This document shows positions 3,913 to 6,785 of a stretch of 6,785 nt of DNA, piece after piece. The translations under genes and the position numbers were made by a program. Within the stretch, counting starts at the first letter, position 1. Every line of letters begins with the position of its first letter. This DNA comes from Vulcanimicrobiota bacterium (GTDB taxonomy: Bacteria > Vulcanimicrobiota > Vulcanimicrobiia > Vulcanimicrobiales > Vulcanimicrobiaceae), in NCBI GenBank assembly GCA_013043945.1, contig JABEUW010000251.1:1-6785 (forward strand). Direction: 5' to 3'. The notes under the pieces are model-generated. The model saw only the letters and a program-made list of their open reading frames with translations. It was not told the DNA's origin and searched no databases.

Positions 3913-6420
3913 ATGCAAACATCCCTCCGACTCGTAGCATCCTGTCTGATTGCAGGCATGGTGCTTTCGGCGTGCGGCGGCGGAAATTCCGGTGGAGGAA
4001 TTTTACCGGCCGGATCGCCCACGCAAAGCACCGGATCGCCGTCCGCCCAGACGCCGACCAGCAGCGTTCCGAAGACTGCCGGCACGCTCGCCTACACCGA
4101 TATGGGTGCCGCCCCGCAGACGACGCCCGTCAGCGTCACGTTGACGTTGAATTACAACCACCAAGCGCAACTCGATCAGCTTGTCGCTCAGCAAGCCGAT
4201 CCTACGTCGCCGATGTATCATCACTACCTCACCAGCGACGAGTTCAATTCGTATTACGCACCGACCGCCCAGCAGGAGCAGAGCGTCATCTTTGCCCTCC
4301 AGCGTGCCGGTTTCACCATCACCCAACAGTACTCGAACCGCACGCTGATCGAGGCCTCCGCTCCCGCGGCGACGGTCGAAAGTTTTTTCAGCACGCAGAT
4401 TCACATGGTGAATCAGGGTAAATTCGGCGCGCGTTACGTCAACGTGAAGCCGGCGGTCGTGCCAGCAGCGATCGCGCCGCTCGTCCACGCCGTGACGACG
4501 AGCAACGTCGTCGTCGCCCACACGGGTGCCCACGTGCAAAGCGCGCTCTCGCTCTCGTCGTTGATTGCATCGACGACGATGCCGGGCGTCGCGCACATTC
4601 CAGCGCAGCGTGCCTCGCGCAAACTCACACTCTCGCCGCAGGTGAAAACGCGCGAAGCGATGCTCGCAAAATACGCGACGCCGTTCGCAACCGGGAACGT
4701 CATCGGTAACCCCGGTTTCGAATCCGGTGCCTTCTCGCCATGGTTCCCCTGCGGCAACGGCTATGCGACCATCGATACTTCGGACCCGCATAGCGGCCAT
4801 TACGATGCCTTCACCGGAAACCTCGCCAACAACCTCGGCGAAGAGTACGGGCTCGACGGCGTCTGCCAACAGGTTACCGTGCCCACCAACGGTCAGCTCA
4901 GCTTCTACGTCAATGAAGGAACGAGCGAGACCAGCACCTACAACGCCGATCAGGAAGCCGATCTCTTCGATGCGAACGGCAACTACTTGACGAACCTCTA
5001 CACCGAGAACGGCAACACCAACGGCTACGTACACCGTAGCTACAATATCGGTGCCTATGCCGGTCAACAGGTCATCATCTTCGTCGGCATCTACGGCAGC
5101 GGATCGTTCAGCGATTATAATTACGTCTATCTCGACGACGCCTCGCTGACCAACGGAAGCTCGCCGACCCCGGCTCCGTCGCCGACCCCGGTCCCAACGG
5201 CAACGCCGTCGCCGAAGCCGACCGCAACGCCGTCGCCGAAGCCGACCGCATCCCCGACGCCGAAGCCGACCGCGTCACCGACGCCGAAGCCGACCGCATC
5301 GCCGACCCCGGTCCCGACCGCAACGCCAGCACCGACGCCGACACCGGTCGCCGGCGGCACCTGCACCGGTAACGCGGACAACGGTCCGCTGAGCGGATCG
5401 AACGGCTGGCTTGCCACCGGTGTGGCTAAAGCCTTTGATTATCCCGTGCAACACGGTTGCAACGGTGCCGGTGAGACCGTCGCCGTCGAAATCGATACGC
5501 CGATTAATACCAGCGATGTCGCCGGCTATCTCAGCGCGGCAGGAATCACGCAGACCGGCACCATCACCAACGAAGCCGTCAATGGCGGCGGCAACGCATC
5601 GAGCGCCGACTACACCGAGACCGCGCTCGACGTTGAAACGATCTCCGGCCTCGCGCCGGGTGCGAACATCATCGTCTACAACTTCCCCGACTTAAGTTCG
5701 CAGAGTATCGAAGCCGGCTATAACCAGACCGTTTCGGATGGCAAAGCCAGTGTCGTGAACTCGTCGTTCGGCGGATGCGAAAGCTCCGATACGGCATTCA
5801 CCAATACGACCAACACGATCGCCGAACAGGCCGCAGCGAAGGGCATGACCTTTGTTGCCTCCTCCGGTGACTCGGGCAGCGACGAATGCGGAACCGGAAA
5901 TAATCCGCCGGGAGTCAGCTCTCCGGCGACCGATCCGTACTTTACCGCGGTCGGTGCGGTGAACTTCACCGACACCTCGGCCGGCACGCTTGCGAGCATC
6001 ACCTCGGGCAGCGACTCGAGCAACGGGTTCCTCTCCGGCGGCGGCGTCTCGACGATCTTCGCGCTTCCCAGCTACCAGCAGGGCGTCGCGAATATGGTCA
6101 GCACCGGGCGGAACGATCCCGACGTCTCGCTCCCCGGCGTGGGCGTGATGGTCTATGCCAACGGCAGCCCAATGCAGGTTGACGGCACCTCGTGGTCTTC
6201 ACCCGAGTTCGTTGCCCTCATGGCTGAAGCGAACCAGTTGCACGGAAGCCCGCTGGGCTTCATCAACCCGACGCTCTACAGCATCTTCACCAAGACCGGA
6301 TACACCGACTTCACCGATGTGACGTCGGGAAATAACGGCGCCTACAACGCAGGCACCGGATACGATCTGGTCACCGGTATCGGTGCACCCAAGGGATGGG
6401 CGCTCGCCAACGCCCTCTAG
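3913..6420 (+). CDS. lipoprotein S53 (sedolisin/kumamolisin) peptidase with jelly-roll insert
   Basis: This 835-residue protein is a serine-carboxyl endopeptidase precursor, a family usually active at acid pH. In order: a lipoprotein signal with lipobox LSAC (lipidated Cys21); a Gly/Ser/Pro-rich spacer (22-56); the Pro-kumamolisin activation domain (about 61-199), including MYHHYLTSDEF (101-111); a joining segment; a jelly-roll/CBM-like module (about 262-413) opening with NPGFESG and closing with YVYLDDASL; a Pro/Thr/Lys linker (417-479); and the catalytic domain (about 484-835). Catalytic residues are complete: E569 and D573 in ETALD, oxyanion D653 in SSGDSG, and nucleophile S760 in DGTSWSSP. 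The calcium site is D802-V803 plus G814, G816 and D818. Cysteine pairs that could form disulfides are C280/C318, C484/C516 and C622/C659. It should act at the cell surface or be released on autoprocessing. It is monocistronic; the terminator follows at 6449. Confidence 0.95.
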   Translation: MQTSLRLVASCLIAGMVLSACGGGNSGGGILPAGSPTQSTGSPSAQTPTSSVPKTAGTLAYTDMGAAPQTTPVSVTLTLNYNHQAQLDQLVAQQADPTSPMYHHYLTSDEFNSYYAPTAQQEQSVIFALQRAGFTITQQYSNRTLIEASAPAATVESFFSTQIHMVNQGKFGARYVNVKPAVVPAAIAPLVHAVTTSNVVVAHTGAHVQSALSLSSLIASTTMPGVAHIPAQRASRKLTLSPQVKTREAMLAKYATPFATGNVIGNPGFESGAFSPWFPCGNGYATIDTSDPHSGHYDAFTGNLANNLGEEYGLDGVCQQVTVPTNGQLSFYVNEGTSETSTYNADQEADLFDANGNYLTNLYTENGNTNGYVHRSYNIGAYAGQQVIIFVGIYGSGSFSDYNYVYLDDASLTNGSSPTPAPSPTPVPTATPSPKPTATPSPKPTASPTPKPTASPTPKPTASPTPVPTATPAPTPTPVAGGTCTGNADNGPLSGSNGWLATGVAKAFDYPVQHGCNGAGETVAVEIDTPINTSDVAGYLSAAGITQTGTITNEAVNGGGNASSADYTETALDVETISGLAPGANIIVYNFPDLSSQSIEAGYNQTVSDGKASVVNSSFGGCESSDTAFTNTTNTIAEQAAAKGMTFVASSGDSGSDECGTGNNPPGVSSPATDPYFTAVGAVNFTDTSAGTLASITSGSDSSNGFLSGGGVSTIFALPSYQQGVANMVSTGRNDPDVSLPGVGVMVYANGSPMQVDGTSWSSPEFVALMAEANQLHGSPLGFINPTLYSIFTKTGYTDFTDVTSGNNGAYNAGTGYDLVTGIGAPKGWALANAL
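5182..5325 (+). repeat. six 24-bp tandem repeats coding a Pro/Thr linker
   Basis: Six in-frame 24-bp units encode the octapeptides PTPVPTAT, PSPKPTAT, PSPKPTAS, PTPKPTAS, PTPKPTAS and PTPVPTAT (residues 424-471 of the protease). The core CCGAAGCCGACCGC is identical in four units. The outer two units match each other at protein level. The translation is an extended, flexible linker between the jelly-roll module and the protease domain. In-frame repeats of this kind can change copy number by slippage without breaking the frame. Confidence 0.9.
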
Positions 6421-6448
6421 GCGTCGGATCAGCGTTCTCCCAAACGAG

Positions 6449-6478
6449 AAGGGAGTCGGCAGCGATGCCGGCTCCCTT
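6449..6478. terminator. bidirectional hairpin terminator
   Basis: A 13-bp stem (6449-6461 with 6466-6478, one G-T pair) closes a GCGA tetraloop, 28 nt after the protease stop. Only three T residues follow on the plus strand and TTCTCG on the minus, so the U tract is weak. It sits between two convergent units and probably ends the protease mRNA, and perhaps also the tRNA transcript from the other side. Confidence 0.7.
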
Positions 6479-6488
6479 TCGACGTTGG

Positions 6489-6564
6489 TGGTGCCAAGGG
6501 CCGGAATCGAACCGGCGACACCGCACTTTTCAGGCGCGTGCTCTACCGACTGAGCTACCTTGGC
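6489..6564 (-). tRNA. tRNA-Phe (GAA)
   Basis: The minus strand folds into a full cloverleaf of 76 nt including an encoded CCA (6489-6491). The acceptor stem is GCCAAGG with CCTTGGC, the D-stem GCTC/GAGC, the anticodon stem CGCGC/GTGCG with loop CTGAAAA, and the T-arm GCCGG-TTCGATT-CCGGC. The anticodon GAA is at 6529-6531 and the discriminator base is A. It is the last gene of the tRNA cluster. Confidence 0.97.
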
Positions 6565-6568
6565 ATGG

Positions 6569-6602
6569 ATGCGGGCACAACGCTCGCGCGATGTACCCGC
6601 AT
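6569..6602 (-). other. hairpin in the tRNA-Asp/tRNA-Phe spacer
   Basis: The 44-nt spacer contains a 7-bp inverted repeat, ATGCGGG (6569-6575) with CCCGCAT (6596-6602), around a 20-nt loop. In the precursor RNA it could separate the two tRNAs and guide nuclease cutting; this is inference. Confidence 0.35.
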
Positions 6603-6608
6603 AAACGA

Positions 6609-6685
6609 TGGCGACGCTGATGGGGCTCGAACCCACGACCTCCGCCGTGACAGGGCGGCGCTCTAACCAACTGAGCTACAGCGCC
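6609..6685 (-). tRNA. tRNA-Asp (GTC)
   Basis: A 77-nt cloverleaf with encoded CCA (6609-6611). The acceptor stem is GGCGCTG with CAGCGTC (one G-U pair) and the anticodon stem is CCGCC/GGCGG with loop CTGTCAC. The anticodon GTC is at 6649-6651 and the discriminator G is the expected base for tRNA-Asp. It lies 6 nt after tRNA-Val, so the two are almost certainly cut from one precursor. Confidence 0.97.
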
Positions 6686-6691
6686 AGGGGA

Positions 6692-6766
6692 TGGTGGGCA
6701 CGGTTGGGATTGAACCAACGACCCCCCGCGTGTGAAGCGGATGCTCTCCCACTGAGCTACGCGCCC
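6692..6766 (-). tRNA. tRNA-Val (CAC)
   Basis: A 75-nt cloverleaf with encoded CCA (6692-6694). The acceptor stem is GGGCGCG with CGTGCCC (one G-U pair), the anticodon stem TCCGC/GCGGG with loop TTCACAC, and the T-arm GTTGG-TTCAATC-CCAAC. The anticodon CAC at 6732-6734 reads GUG codons only. Only 19 nt remain upstream in the window, so the promoter and any earlier tRNAs are not visible. Confidence 0.97.
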
Positions 6767-6785
6767 ACGATACCCGGCGTCCGGG

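Noticed and set aside
3717..4085. 122-codon minus-strand open frame between the divergent genes
   Set aside because: It overlaps the start of the protease gene, has no SD and no recognisable domain, and covers the likely promoter region.
4003..5067. 354-codon minus-strand open frame antisense to the protease
   Set aside because: The plus-strand frame holds all prodomain and jelly-roll motifs; the antisense product has Arg/Val-rich shadow composition and no SD.
5127..5417. Minus-strand Gly/Val repeat protein (GVGDAVGFG pattern)
   Set aside because: It is the reverse reading of the Pro/Thr linker repeats of the protease; there is no independent evidence of expression.
1..6785. A mobile element, defence island or biosynthetic cluster
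   Set aside because: There is no transposase, integrase, toxin-antitoxin pair, nuclease or multi-enzyme operon; the genes are single units on alternating strands.

Overview
The window is ordinary bacterial chromosome: moderately GC-rich, with Shine-Dalgarno-led genes, Sec and lipoprotein signal peptides, and three tRNAs whose CCA ends are encoded. A lipoprotein-type S53 (sedolisin) protease, a secreted phosphoesterase and small secreted beta proteins would suit an environmental, possibly acid-tolerant lineage such as Candidatus Eremiobacterota (WPS-2). That placement is only an impression from gene style; no marker gene here tests it.

Layout. 1-429: no intact gene; a possible decayed coding tail on the minus strand (35-163), then a purine-rich 25-bp tandem repeat array (about 201-423). 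430-732 (+): stand-alone YdeI/OmpD-associated (OmdA-type) protein. 729-2441 (-): exported phosphoesterase of the phospholipase C/acid phosphatase type with a TTG start; its stop overlaps the end of the previous gene by 4 bp. 2442-2618: divergent regulatory region with an A/T inverted repeat. 2619-3287 (+): cytoplasmic beta-propeller-like protein. 3294-3620 (-): small secreted beta-rich protein, convergent with the propeller gene. 3621-3912: divergent regulatory region with a candidate promoter and several small repeats. 3913-6420 (+): an 835-residue lipoprotein S53 protease with a jelly-roll-like module and a Pro/Thr linker between prodomain and catalytic domain. 6449-6478: terminator hairpin. 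6489-6766 (-): tRNA-Val(CAC), tRNA-Asp(GTC), tRNA-Phe(GAA), transcribed towards the protease gene.

The genes alternate in strand, so almost every one is its own transcription unit; there is no multi-gene operon apart from the tRNA cluster. Three products (phosphoesterase, small secreted protein, protease) work outside the cytoplasm, but nothing ties them into one pathway. I found no convincing new multi-gene system. The points most worth a second look are the repeat array that ends in the ribosome-binding region of the OmdA gene, the modular layout of the protease, and an 11-bp-spaced direct repeat abutting a good -10 box upstream of it.
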